64,000 nucleotides of DNA from positions 142,296,858 to 142,360,857 of the forward strand of contig CM065812.1 of NCBI GenBank assembly GCA_033398695.1, read 5' to 3'. The stretch comes from Orobanche coerulescens. Taxonomy: Eukaryota > Streptophyta > Magnoliopsida > Lamiales > Orobanchaceae. Below the pieces are notes generated by a model, which had not been told where the DNA came from, searched no databases, and saw only the letters and a list, made by a program, of their open reading frames with translations. The position numbers were made by a program, and so were the translations under genes. Numbering within the stretch: the first letter of the stretch is position 1; every line of letters starts with the position of its first letter. This document shows, one piece after another, positions 23,376 to 34,483 of the stretch.

Positions 23376-24656
23376 ATGTTGAGAGGCGGACGTGGACGTG
23401 GTCGCGGTCGTGGACGCGGACGAAGAAATGTTGAAAGGGAAGCGTCGCCTTCTAATCAGGCCAGTCATAGCTCAGGCGAGCCGCAACAATCTATTAATAA
23501 CGAACCAGATCCTGCTGTACCAGAGATCCTTCGTCAAGTGGTGAACCAGATGACTCAGTTCGCCCAGGTCGTGGACCGAATGCAAGTGGCAGTGGGACTA
23601 CAGCAGGGAGAAAGACAACAAGGGATCCCAGACATGGGAAATCGAGGTGACCGGTGGCTGCAAGAGGTGGCGAAGATGCAACCACCCAAATTCGACGGTA
23701 TTTCTGAGACTCCCACCTGGGACCATTGGTTGAAGGAACTGGAGAAAATATTTGCCGGAATTAACTGCCCAGATGACTGGAGAGCCTCTATCGCGCAATA
23801 TTTTCTGATATGGGAAGCGTCCGAATGGTGGGAAGCCATCCTACTGTAGACCATGATGCCGATTGACAGAGTTTAGATTGATGATGGAAGCTCGATTGCC
23901 TCGTCCTATGAGGGAAGCCAAAGTTCGGGAGTTTTTCTCCACTCGGCCTTCCGATGTGCGGTATCCTGTGCGATTAAGACGTTTAACCAACAGCTGGCAT
24001 TTGTTCGACATCTGGTCAGAACAGATGCAGAAATGATGATCCATTTTGATATGAGAATGAAACCAGAAATCCAGAGGTACATGTCCGGATTTGAATGTAC
24101 CACACTCCGTCAATACCAGGATAAGGCGTTAGCATATGAGATCAAGGAAGCAGCTATGGAGAAATTTTCGGAATCCAAGAAACAGAAAGTCTCTGGTACT
24201 TTTACAGAGCACAAGAACAGCGGGTCCCGTAAGGCCCAATCATCTTTTCACTCTTTCAAGAAACCTCTGCACCCAGTTAGGAGCGGAAAGAACTTCGGAG
24301 CGACATCGACTATTACTGATGTTACCAGGAAATGCTTTAACTGCGCCCAGATAGGGCACTATCGACGGAATTGCCCCCTTCCTGCCGTGACTTGTTTTGA
24401 TTGTGGACGAGAGGGACATCGGGCAGTGTTCTGTGAAGAGGCTGCAAAGTCTTTTAGAGCCCGTACTCCACAGCCTACCCGTAAGGAAGCCAAGATATCC
24501 AACAGACGCAAGAAAGTGTTCGATGCCTCGAATTTTGGCCGCGGACAAGGCAGAGGACAATGGGACCGAAAGGGGACATCGAGTGCCGGATCTGCTCCCA
24601 CGTGCATGCGAGATGAGGAGGACAGACGATCAAGATGTCATTGTCGCATCGTGTAA
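23376..24656 (+). pseudogene. gag of element D
   Basis: The start is ATG at 23376, in the same context (TTACAGTATGTTGAG) as in element G. The N-terminus is 'MLRGGRGRGRGRGRGR'. The gag domain contains 'PPKFDGISETPTWDHWLKEL' and 'DWRASIAQYFLIWEASEWW'. An in-frame TAG at 23847 and a frameshift before 24033 interrupt it, and it resumes with 'HFDMRMKPEIQRYMSGFECT'. Two C-C-H-C zinc knuckles, 'CFNCAQIGHYRRNC' and 'CFDCGREGHRAVFC', are intact. It would build the particle and package RNA; broken here. Confidence 0.88.
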
Positions 24657-25105
24657 TCCCAGATCCTTTCCCGCCCGGTTAGCGTTTTATTCGATACAGG
24701 AGCTACGCATTCTTTTATATCTTTGTCTTGTGTAAATCATTTGAATATTTCCGGTTTTCATACTTGTGAACCTTATGTTGTTGGTTTACCGAGTGGAGAG
24801 AAGATTGTCGGAAATTTAGAAACTAGAAATTTCCCTGTATCATTTGGAGGCAGAGAGTGGCTCTCAAATCTGATCGTGATAGAAATGCAAGGAGACGACC
24901 TGATACTCGGAGACGATTGGCTTAATCGATATGGAGCAATTGTAAACTACCGAAGGAGGAATATCTCACTGATCGCTGACGATGGTTCCGAAATATTGTT
25001 TGAAGGGTGGAAACCGGGAAGCTCAGGAAAATTGATCAAGGCGATGAAAGCTGTCAAATTGTTGAAACAGGTCGCACTGCAATCGGTGTTATGCAATGAA
25101 GAAAG
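24657..25105 (+). pseudogene. Aspartic protease of element D
   Basis: A frameshift after 24656 leads into 'LFDTGATHSF' (catalytic D-T-G), then 'CEPYVVGLPSGEKIVGNLET', 'LSNLIVIEMQGDDLILGDDW' and 'LIADDGSEILFEGWKPG'. It would cut Gag-Pol. The DTG is present but in a different frame from gag. Another frameshift near 25080 separates it from RT. Confidence 0.85.
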
Positions 25106-26520
25106 AAGACGAAATTATGGAACTTTCATCCATTCCTGTTGTGAACGAATTTCCAGATGTATTTCCTGACGAGTTACCTGGACTACCTCCACGAAGGGAT
25201 GTAGAATTTACCATTGAGCTGGAACCCGGAGCTACACCAATTTCTAAGGCGCCGTATCGTATGGCACCTACTGAGATGTACGAACTGAAGAAGCAACTAG
25301 AGGAGTTACTGGATAAGGGCTATATTCAGCCAAGCGTCTCACCCTGGGGAGCACCAGTTCTTTTTGTCCGAAAGAAGGATGGATCGCTCCGACTGTGTAT
25401 TGACTATCGAGAGCTGAACAAGATGAAGATTAAGAACAAGTATCCGTTGCCACGGATTGATGATCTGTTTGACCAGTTGCAAGGGGCAACAATATTTTCT
25501 AAAATCGATCTGAGATCAGGGTATCATCAGCTGAGGATTAAGGAATCTGATGTTCTGAAATCAGCGTTCAGAACTCGCTACGGACATTATGAGTTTGTAG
25601 TGATGCCGTTTGGTCTCACTAACGCACCTGCTGTATTTATGCAATTGATGAACAGAGTGTTCATTGATTTTTGGACAAATTTGTGGTCATGTTCATTGAT
25701 GACATTCTGGTGTATTCTAAGAGCCCGGAAGAACATGCGGAGCATTTGCGGATTGTATTGGAACTTTTGAGAAACGAGCAATTGTACGCCAAACTTTCTA
25801 AATGTGAATTCTGGCTAAAGGAAGTAATGTTCCTCGACCATGTAGTGTCAGCTGAAGGAGTCCGAGTAGATCCTCAGAAGATCGAAGCAATTATGGATTG
25901 GAAGCCTCCAAAGAACGTGAAAGAAGTCCGAAGCTTCTTAGGACTTGCTGGATATTATCATCGATTCGTGGAAGGGTTTTCTAAAATCTCCCGCCCACTT
26001 ACTCGACTCCTGCAGAAAACTCAAAAATTTGAGTGGAATGAATTGTGTCAAATTAGCTTTGATGAATTGAAGAAGAGATTGACGAAGGCACCGATTCTAT
26101 CACTTCCACAGGGAACTGGAGGATTTATAGTTTACAGTGATGCTTCGAACCAAGGACTTGGGTGCGTGTTGATGCAGAATGATAAGGTGATCGCTTATGC
26201 GTCGCGACAGCTGAAACCTTATGAAGTGAATTACCCAACACATGATTTGGAGCTTGCAGCAGTAGTTTTTGCTTTGAAGATCTGGAGGCATTATCTGTGC
26301 GGGACTCACTATCAGATCTTTATGGATCATAAGAGTCTCAAGTACATATTCAGTCAGAAAGAGTTGAACATGCGGCAAAGAAGATGGTTAGAGCTGATCA
26401 AGGACTATGACTTGGAGATTTTGTATCATCTAGGCAAAGCAAATGTAGTGGCCGATGCACTTAGCCGCAAGCCTGTTTCTATTCAGATGCTGGAGACGCT
26501 GACCTCCCAACTTAGCCTTC
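25106..26520 (+). pseudogene. Reverse transcriptase and RNase H of element D
   Basis: RT shows '[20 protein letters not shown]', '[20 protein letters not shown]', '[16 protein letters not shown]' and '[14 protein letters not shown]'. A one-base loss in a T run at about 25672 shifts frame; the new frame carries the active site '[12 protein letters not shown]' and '[18 protein letters not shown]'. RNase H follows: '[20 protein letters not shown]', '[15 protein letters not shown]' and '[14 protein letters not shown]'. The acidic residues of RNase H are all visible. Apart from the frameshift this is a complete gypsy RT-RNase H. Confidence 0.9.
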
Positions 26521-27997
26521 AACGAGAGATGATTCGTGAAGGAATTGAGGTATGGTTACAAAGAGTCCAAGGACAACTGTGCGTGATGGAGATAACTTCA
26601 TCATTAACCGAAGGAATCAAATCTAGACAGGCAGATGATCCTCTGATGATTCGGTTACATGATGAAGTGATCAAAGGAAAGGCCCCCAGATTCATAATTC
26701 ATGATGATAGAGTTTTGAGATTTCAGAACCGACTCTGTGTTCCCGATGATGATATTCTGAAACAGACGATTATGAAGGAAGCTCACGTCACTTCTATTCT
26801 ATCCACCCGGCACCAAGAAATGTATAAGGACTTGAAGCGAATTTACGGTGGGGCAACATGAAGAAAGATGTAGCGGACTATGTTTGAAATGCTTGACTTG
26901 TCGGCGAGTTAAGATCGAGCATCAACGGCTGTAGAATGTTGAAGCCACTCCCGATTCCTGAATGGAAGTGGGAGGACATATCGATGGACTTTATCACTAA
27001 TATGCCGAAAACCAGGACAGGAATGAACATGATTTGGGTGGTAGTTGATCGTTTAACCAAATCAGCTCATTTTCTAGGCATTAAGGATACGTGGGGACCA
27101 GAGAAGTTGGCACGAGTATTTATTTCGGAGATAGTTCGATTGCATGGTACGCCGAAGACCATTGTTTCTGATCGAGATGGCCGTTTTGTTTTAGGGACCG
27201 AATTGAACTTCAGTACAGCTTATCACCCGCAGACTGACGGACAATCTAAGAGAACTATATAAACGGTGGAAGACATGCTAAGGGCCTGTGCCTTAGATTG
27301 GTCAAACGATTGGGAAGTTCATCTACCGTTGATTGAATTTACCTACAACAATAGTTGGCATGCTTCCATTAAGATAGCACCATTTGAGGCATTATACGGA
27401 AGGAGATGCAGATCACCCCTATGCTGGGACGATTTGTCAGACTTGATCGGAACAGAACCAGAGTTGATCGTGCAGACTCGAGAGAAAATAGCCTTGATTC
27501 GTGAAAGGCTGTTGACCGCCCAGAGTCGCCAGAAATCTCACGCAGACGTACGCCGTCGCCCATTGGAGTTCAGTACTGGAGATCACGTACTTTTGAAGGT
27601 TTCTCCTACTCGGGGCATCTTTCGTTTCGGAAGGAAAGGAAAGCTGAGTCCGAGATATATCGGACCATTTGAGATCCTCGAGAGAGTTGGGGAGTTGGCA
27701 TACAGATTGGCATTGCCGCCGTCGTTGTGCCATGTTCATAACGTGTTCCACGTATCCCAGTTGCGGAGGTATATACCAGATCCCAGTCATATCATTGATT
27801 TCGGCGAGATCGAAGTCGCGCAGGATGGGACGTTTGAAGAAAGACCAGTCAAGATACTCGAGAGTCGAGTTAAGCAGCTGAGGAACAAACCAATCGTTTT
27901 GGTCAAAGTTCAATGGTCATGTCACGGAATGGAAGAAGCCACCTGGGAAACGGAAGCTGATATGAAGTCTAGATATCCCGAGTTATTTTCGTCTTGA
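26521..27997 (+). pseudogene. Integrase with C-terminal chromodomain-like segment (element D)
   Basis: The zinc region is damaged: a frameshift at ~26855 and a stop at 26885. The catalytic core shows '[20 protein letters not shown]' and 'SDRDGRFV', the first two acidic residues. Compared with element G, ten residues after 'GRFV' are deleted in frame. At '[10 protein letters not shown]' the catalytic Glu of the DDE triad is Lys and the next Gln codon is TAA. The C-terminus has '[12 protein letters not shown]' and 'HVHNVFHVSQLRRYI', and ends with 'KILESRVKQLRNK' and 'VQWSCHGMEEATWETEADM', a chromodomain-like tail. Integration could not occur in cis. Confidence 0.9.
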
Positions 27998-28032
27998 GTT
28001 TCGGGACGAAACTCCTTTTTAGTAGGAGAGTA
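27998..28032 (+). other. Pre-3'LTR signature / polypurine region of element D
   Basis: TTTCGGGACGAAACTCC followed by TAGTAGGAGAGTA lies directly before the LTR start. The same TTTCGRGACGAAACT signature occurs before the 3' LTRs of B, E and G. Plus-strand priming probably occurs at the purine stretch. Confidence 0.7.
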
Positions 28033-30405
28033 TGTAATATCCGGATTTATTACGGTGTATTTCATCTGTATTCAAACCCTGTATTATTCGAATTGGTGGT
28101 TTTGATTATTGGAGTATGATATTTCTTGCATTGATATCATTGTACATAAGTATAGAAGCATGCAAAATTGCTCATGCAAACTCATGATAGCGCACGCTAA
28201 GAATGTATCTTAACGCGCGCTATCGGGCTACTATTAGCGCACGCTATGCAGGTAGGAGTTGCGTGCGCTAAGAACTCAATTATTGAGCAGGACGGCTAGC
28301 CCATGCGCCAGCCGGGACATGGGTCTGGATAAGATTCCCGCAGAAGAACCTGGACAGTTCTGAAGTCAACTTTTATTAGCGCACGCTAAGGAAAGCTTAG
28401 TAGCGTGCGCTAACTTGTTAAAATGCAGAATATTATAAATGGGACAAAAACTCGTTTTGGCTTACATTTTACTCGACCATTCTGCATTCTTGAGAGGCCA
28501 GAGAGCTGAAATATCCTCCTACACACTTAGAACATATTTTGTTGGTGTTTATATATTGGTTATCACTTGGGAATAATCATTGAAGTGGAATAGCACCTTG
28601 GAGTGGCATACAACCAACCGGAGTCGGATTCTACCTTACGGTTCGGTGATTTTCATCATATTAAGGTATGTTCAATCTATCTCCAGACTTAGAGTTGGAT
28701 TCTAACGATTTGGATGATCATGTTAACGAGATATGGATTTTCATAGATGAATTATCCAAAGTATATCGTGTTTGGAATATTGAGATGATTAAGCCTCAAG
28801 TACCTTGATTATGATCATCATGATTCGAATCTTATTACATTGAACAAAGTAAAGGAAGCTTCTATCATTGGTAATCCGAATCTAGTAGATGACTTCATAG
28901 CAATCATGGACTTGACTTTAACATCATTATTGTTAGATAAATCTAAGGGATTGATCATGAAAGGATTTATCTAGTATAGATGGAATGTTAAACAACTTCA
29001 GCATGATAATATTGATTGATGTAAAGGTGTTGATATCAATCGTTAAGCCTTTCGAATTGTCGTATGAAGATTTGTAGTCGAAATGGAATATGGTTTTATA
29101 TGGTATGCATATCCTTGAATCCGAAGTTGTTGTTATCCGTAAGATCATTCATAAACGTATGTACATTATATTCATGGAGGTAACATGAATTATCACGGAA
29201 GATTTCATTGTTGTGATCATGATGAGGACAGTTTACTGCCCAGCAGTAAACTGCCATGCATAGATAGCGCACGCTAAACTATGAAAATTAACGTGCGCTA
29301 TCGAACACTAGTTAGCGTACGCTACGCTTGGTACGTAACGTACGCTAGGCCATCAGACGAGTCAGTCGACTGATCAGTGAAGTACTGACCATACATAGTT
29401 AGCGTATGCTAGGCTTTGTTGTTTGCGTGCGCTATCGAGCCGACTTAACGCACGCTACGCAGAGTACTCAGCGTGCGCTAAGCAGTTCAGGCAGATTGCA
29501 TTTTATGAACTTTTGGCCATAAATCGAATTGTTAAACATTCGTACGATGTGAGATAAATCCTATATCATTTCTTTTGTTAAGGTTTGGTCTCATTACGTG
29601 ATTGATTGAGGAGGACGACCTTCGAGTGTTCATTTTCGTGGAAGTGTTGTTCTTGTCTTCAAATCGAGGCAAGTACCTTAATTGTTTTATGTATTGATGT
29701 TATACGTATTGTCTTGCATGTATGTCGTTGTTGTATGTCCACCTCGCATTGGTACAACGGGATCATCGGGGGATCTATGCTAGCGTGCGCTGGATCATCG
29801 GACGGGTTTTTCCACCACGGGTTGGTCTGACGGGATCATCGTGGGTTCTAGGCAGTGAACGCTGGATCGACGGAATTACCATGTGTATGTTATGATATCG
29901 TGTTGTGATTATCAGTTGTGCATGTCATTTTTGAGTTTCTCGTAGGAGAAGACTCGTTGGTATTTTTCTTGTCGTTTATGTTATTCGTGAGATATGAATA
30001 ATATGTTGTGGTACTTGTACTAGCATCGTTGTGCTAACCCCTTCGGGGGTGAACATTTTGTTTATGTTCAGGATCCAGGAGAGCGGGAAAAAAACCATTG
30101 GAGTTGAATGACGACGAGGGTGCAGAGTGATGTTTCGGCCAGGTTCATTTGTCTGTTGTTTATTGGTTATTTCAATAAGTACTCGAGTACGAAGTCATTT
30201 ATGATGAATTTGAATTTGGTGATGTATTATTGAGTTCTGTTGAACAATTGTACTATTTTTGTATTTGGTCAGAACTGTTGTATCGTAATTCCGTTATTCC
30301 ATTCTTTAGTACCTTTTAATGCCTGTTCAATTCTTCAGCCTTGTAAATCCTTATGTAAAGGATTTACGGCGCTGTAATATTCCTGAATATATCGGGGGTG
30401 TTACA
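28033..30405 (+). repeat. 3' LTR of element D
   Basis: It is nearly identical to 20779-23140, with scattered substitutions and one divergent patch at 28288-28370. Differences include several CG/CA and CG/TG changes. Confidence 0.93.
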
Positions 30406-32672
30406 ATAGCCTTCATTCAAATATGTTCAACCTACCACTCGAACCAACAGGGTACTTGAATTACTCCACATGGATCTCTTTGGTCCTATCAAACCAAGAA
30501 CACTAAGTGGAAGGAAACATGCATTAGTAGTTGTGGTTGACTATTTAAGATACACTTGGATAGTTTTTCTTTACAAGAAGAGTGAAACTCTAACCAAGCT
30601 GTCTAAACTTTTAAGAAGAATACAAAATGATAAATCCCTATCCAATATAAAGATCAGATCAGACAAAAGAGGATAATTTTTCAACAAGGCCATAACTGAA
30701 TACTGTAATCAGAATGGGATCCAACATGAAGTGTTAGCTACAAGAACACCACAATAAAATGGTGTAGCTGAAAGAAGAAACAGAACACTCAAAGAAACAT
30801 CTAGGATAATGATTGCAGAAAGTGATCTCCCCAAAAGGTTCTGGGCTAAAGCTGTCAACACAGCCTGTTATACTCAGAACTGAAGCATGATTGTACGTAG
30901 ACACTGTAAAACTCCACATGAGGTTTGGAATGGCGGATTATCAACTTTTCCATATTTTTAATTTTTGGTTGTAAGTGTTTCATCCACAATAATGGCAAAG
31001 CACAACTGAATGCTTTTGATACTAAAACTGATAATGGTCTATTTATGGGATACTCTCAAATAAGCAAAACATACAGAGTCTTTGACAAAAGAACATTAGT
31101 TGTGGTAGAAACACCTCATGGTATCTTTGATAAATCTATTACTGAGTACGAGAAATAGGTGGATCAAATTGAGAAAAAGCCCAAAGCCACCACTCTTGAA
31201 GAAATCATTGTCAAAGACATAATATTGATTGACTCAGCTAATGAATATCCAACTGCAGATCAGCCAGGTTCACCAGACTCAGCTGACTCAAACCCAGCTG
31301 AACCAGTCTCAGCTGACTCAAACCTAGCTGAACCAGACTCAACTGAAGTTCAAGCACATATAGATACATCAAACCTTCCGGGTAATTCTTCAGATAGAAT
31401 TAATAATGATAAACCCCAACCAAAAGCAAAACTTGAGGATGATACTCCTAAATGGTCAAAAGATTATCCCTTCCAACAAATCATTGGGAACCTAACTGAT
31501 GGTATCAAAACCAGAACATCTAAAGACCCCACAGGAATGGCCATGTTCTCATGTTTTATGTCTCATATGGAACCTAAAACAACAGAACAAGCCCTAGATG
31601 ACTACACTTGGATAAATGCCATGCAAGAAGAACTAAACCAGATAGAAAGGAATAATGTATGGGAGCTAATAGACAGACCATACCACAAGAAAGTCACTGG
31701 CACCAAGTGGGTCTACAAGAACAAATGTGATGAAGATGGAGCCGTTGTTAGGAATAAAGCTAGATTGGTTTCAAAGGGATATGCCCAATCTGAAGGAATA
31801 GAAAACCTATGTACCAGTAGAAAGATTGGAAGCAATTAGGTTATTTTTTGCCTATGCAACCTTCAAGAAAGTAGAGGTGTATCAAATGGATGTGAAAAGT
31901 ACTTTCCTGAATGGAGTACTGGAAGAGGAAGTGTATGTTGAACAACCTCCTAGATTTGTCAAATGAGACAAGGTGTACAAGGTACTGAAAGCCTTATATG
32001 GACTCAAATAGGCATCAATAGCCTGGTATGAGACACTATCCATATTTCTTGAGAAAAATCGACCAACAAAGGAAAGGTGGACAAGATACTCTTCAGAATT
32101 AAACTTGAAGACCATATATTACTCATTCAGATATATGTGGATGATATCATTTTTGGATCAACTAACCCTGAATTATGTGAAAGATTCTGAAATCTTATGT
32201 AGACTTGAAATGAGCATGAAGGGTAAACTAAATTTGTTTCTTGGTTTACAAGTCAAGCAGGTTGATACAGGCATCTCATCAACCAAGCCAAATATACAAG
32301 GTGGATGATCAAAATATTTCTCATGGAGTCAGCCAAGCCCCTGAGAGTTCACATGAGCACATCCCTACACATTGACAATGATGATGAAGGCATCTCAGTG
32401 GACCCAACTCACTATAGAGGATTGATTGGTTCACTACTGTACCTAACTACAAGCTGAACTGACATATTATATTTAGTTGGAGCATGTGCAAGATTTCAAT
32501 CCAAACTAAAGTAATGTCACCAGGAAGCAGCAAAAAGAATAATCAGATATTTAAAATCCACAATTGATGTTGGATTATGGTATCCTAAAGATGACTACAT
32601 TGAATTATCACGATATTCTGATACTGATTTTGCAGGATATAAAATTAACAGGAAAAGCACAAGTGGAATAAA
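30406..32672 (+). pseudogene. Copia pol of element H: integrase core, RT and start of RNase H
   Basis: Integrase core: 'ELLHMDLFGPIKPRTLSGRK', 'VVVVDYLRYTWIVFLY' and 'IKIRSDKRG', where family members have Arg-Gly-Thr-Glu; stops follow. RT from about 31590: 'NAMQEELNQIERNNVWEL', 'VTGTKWVYKNKCDEDG', 'VRNKARLVSKGYAQSEGI', then after a frameshift 'VYQMDVKSTFLNGVLEEEVY' and 'YVDD'-region sequence near 32130 with Met-Trp-Met-Ile changes. RNase H begins ('SDTDFAGYKINRKSTSG') but breaks off at 32672. The spacer 31159-31590 is Ser/Asp/Ala-rich. The Sirevirus-like assignment is inferred from the RT motifs. Confidence 0.82.
31277..31346 (+). repeat. Coding tandem repeat (S-A-D-S-N-x-A-E-P) in copia pol linker
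   Basis: CTCAGCTGACTCAAACC.AGCTGAACCAG is repeated twice plus a partial third unit, in frame, between integrase and RT. It is low-complexity acidic linker. Confidence 0.7.
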
Positions 32673-33114
32673 GACTCTAGATGATTAGAAACTCAGCTAG
32701 GAATGAAGAACCTAGTTTCCATCTAGGATTGAAGAACCTAGATGATCAGAAACTCAGCCGAGATCAAAACACAGCTGGATCAGAAGTCAAACAGTCAACC
32801 AACTAAGTTTTTAATTCCAGACATATTACTTTTTAAAATTACAAGTGGATTATAAATGCACGATTATAAATACTCCACATATACCACATATACCCACATG
32901 ATCTCAAATCACTATTACACATCCCTTGAAAAGACGAACTGCCATTTCCGAATTATATACTTTTAAAACCGACTTCAAAATTAACTATTTAAAGCGATTG
33001 AAATCAACCGACAAAAAATTATCGTCTGCAAAATCTTCAAGCAAAGAACCATAGTTTTTCAATAGCAAAAATTCGAACTATTCTCTACACTAAAAACATC
33101 TTCAAACTGCATAA
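32673..33114 (+). other. Non-coding stretch between copia RNase H remnant and extra ORF
   Basis: It contains a duplicated CTAGATGATYAGAAACTCAGC block (about 32683 and 32739) and, at 32843-32870, the AT-rich GATTATAAATGCACGATTATAAATAC, which offers two TATA-like boxes about 250 bp ahead of the next ORF. No protein is recognisable. It could be a promoter for the extra ORF or a deletion scar. Confidence 0.45.
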
Positions 33115-34483
33115 ATGAATTCCAAAACCTATTTCAAAAATATCAATCTGAGAGTTGGGAAGGAGCAGATAATATTCAACATCGTGGTGGATTTTCTCGG
33201 ACTTCTAGAGTCTAACAACACTCTCCATATGGGATACCTCATACTCAAAATGAATAAAAATGGTATCTACCATTACCTATGCATCAATCCCTCCAACCTA
33301 TACAAAGAATCAGTTATGTGTTATTACAAGGAAGCCAAAGTAACTGAATGAGGCATTGAAAGATTCATATTTGGAGAACACTATCATCAATCAACAAACC
33401 GTAGTTGTCGGCTTCAGATTGAAGAACCGTGGAATAGCGGTGTAGGCTCTCAAACAGAATCATCTGGATATCTAATAGTGGATCAAATTGCCATAACAAC
33501 CAAGCAAGATGTAGAACACCGCAAAGAAATTAGACATCCAGAAGGAGTGTAGATTCATGATGGACATGACCAACAAAATAGTCATGGGCATGTCTGGAAG
33601 CTTTGATCAAATGTCCGCATCAAAATACACCGTGATGGGGCAATGGTGCAAAGTCAAAGAATTAACTTGCCTGATTATATCTTCAGACAGTTAGTAAGAA
33701 AAGTGAACAAAGCCAGCTGGGATAACTCTAATAAGAAATTCAGCCAGAAGTTAACTTTTGGAACTCAAATAAGCTGGATTCTTGAACATTTGGGAATGGC
33801 TAAAGGAATAGCAGAAAACTTCCATAACAACAAGCGCCTTGGACACTTGGACCCAACTGCACTGAGGGCATTCTCAACTCAGCAAGCTTGAGCTGAAGAG
33901 ATGCTTGCACAGATGAAGTAAGACAAATCATCACACAAGATGGTGTCTGAATCAGATGATGAAGAGGTGGAATCAGTTGCAGCCACCTTAACTATAGCTG
34001 AGATCGAACTGACCCCAAGTGAAGTTACTGCATCCAACATCTTAGCTGAGAAGTTAGCTGCACCTGAAAAGTCAGCTGCTCCTGAAGAGTTAGCTGAAGA
34101 ACAACCATCTGCACCTGCTCAGCGTGAAGAAGATGAAGATAGTTACAATCTTCAACTATGTGATGTTTTCAAGAAGAGAAAGTCCCCTGAAAAAACCCCG
34201 TCATAACACTACCTGAATCTCCAGTCAAAAGACTCAGAGAACTGGTTGACCACTCAACCGAGTCCTCCGATGAAGACACAATGAGGTTCCATCCGCTGAG
34301 ATACCTGTTGAGATGTCCAACCCAGCGGATAACCCCACTGAAGTACCAGCGGCTCAATCAACTGAGCTGGCCTTGGTAGAAGAACAAGTAGAAGATCTCA
34401 TGCCTGAAGCACCACTCCCTGAGCTCCCCAGCATTCCAAAAGAGGCTGATGATGCTGAGGATCAAATCCTTAAGGAAGCTGCC
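33115..34483 (+). pseudogene. Extra 3' ORF of copia element H, N-terminal and middle part (unknown function)
   Basis: The start is ATG at 33115 ('MNSKTYFKNINLRVG'). The reading is broken by several stops and frameshifts, but protein-like stretches persist: 'INLPDYIFRQLVRKVNKASW', 'WILEHLGMAKGIAENF' and an acidic Ala/Pro/Glu-rich segment ('EKLAAPEKSAAPEELAEEQP') followed by 'PLPELPSIPKEADDAEDQIL'. The frame continues across element G into 44244-44614. It follows copia pol in the same orientation, the position where Sirevirus-type elements carry an extra (env-like) gene. I do not recognise a named domain. No signal peptide or clear membrane segment is visible. Confidence 0.55.

Larger units (their letters stand above)
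20779..30405 (+). mobile_element. Element D: full-length Tekay-like Ty3/gypsy retrotransposon
   Basis: It has two LTRs (20779-23140 and 28033-30405), primer site, gag, protease, RT, RNase H, integrase and a C-terminal chromodomain-like segment. The perfect 5-bp duplication ATAGC (20774-20778, 30406-30410) marks insertion into copia integrase of element H. By eye the LTRs differ at roughly 2% of positions, so it is fairly recent, yet its coding region has several stops, two or more frameshifts and a small deletion in integrase. It belongs to the same family as G, in the opposite orientation. Confidence 0.93.
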
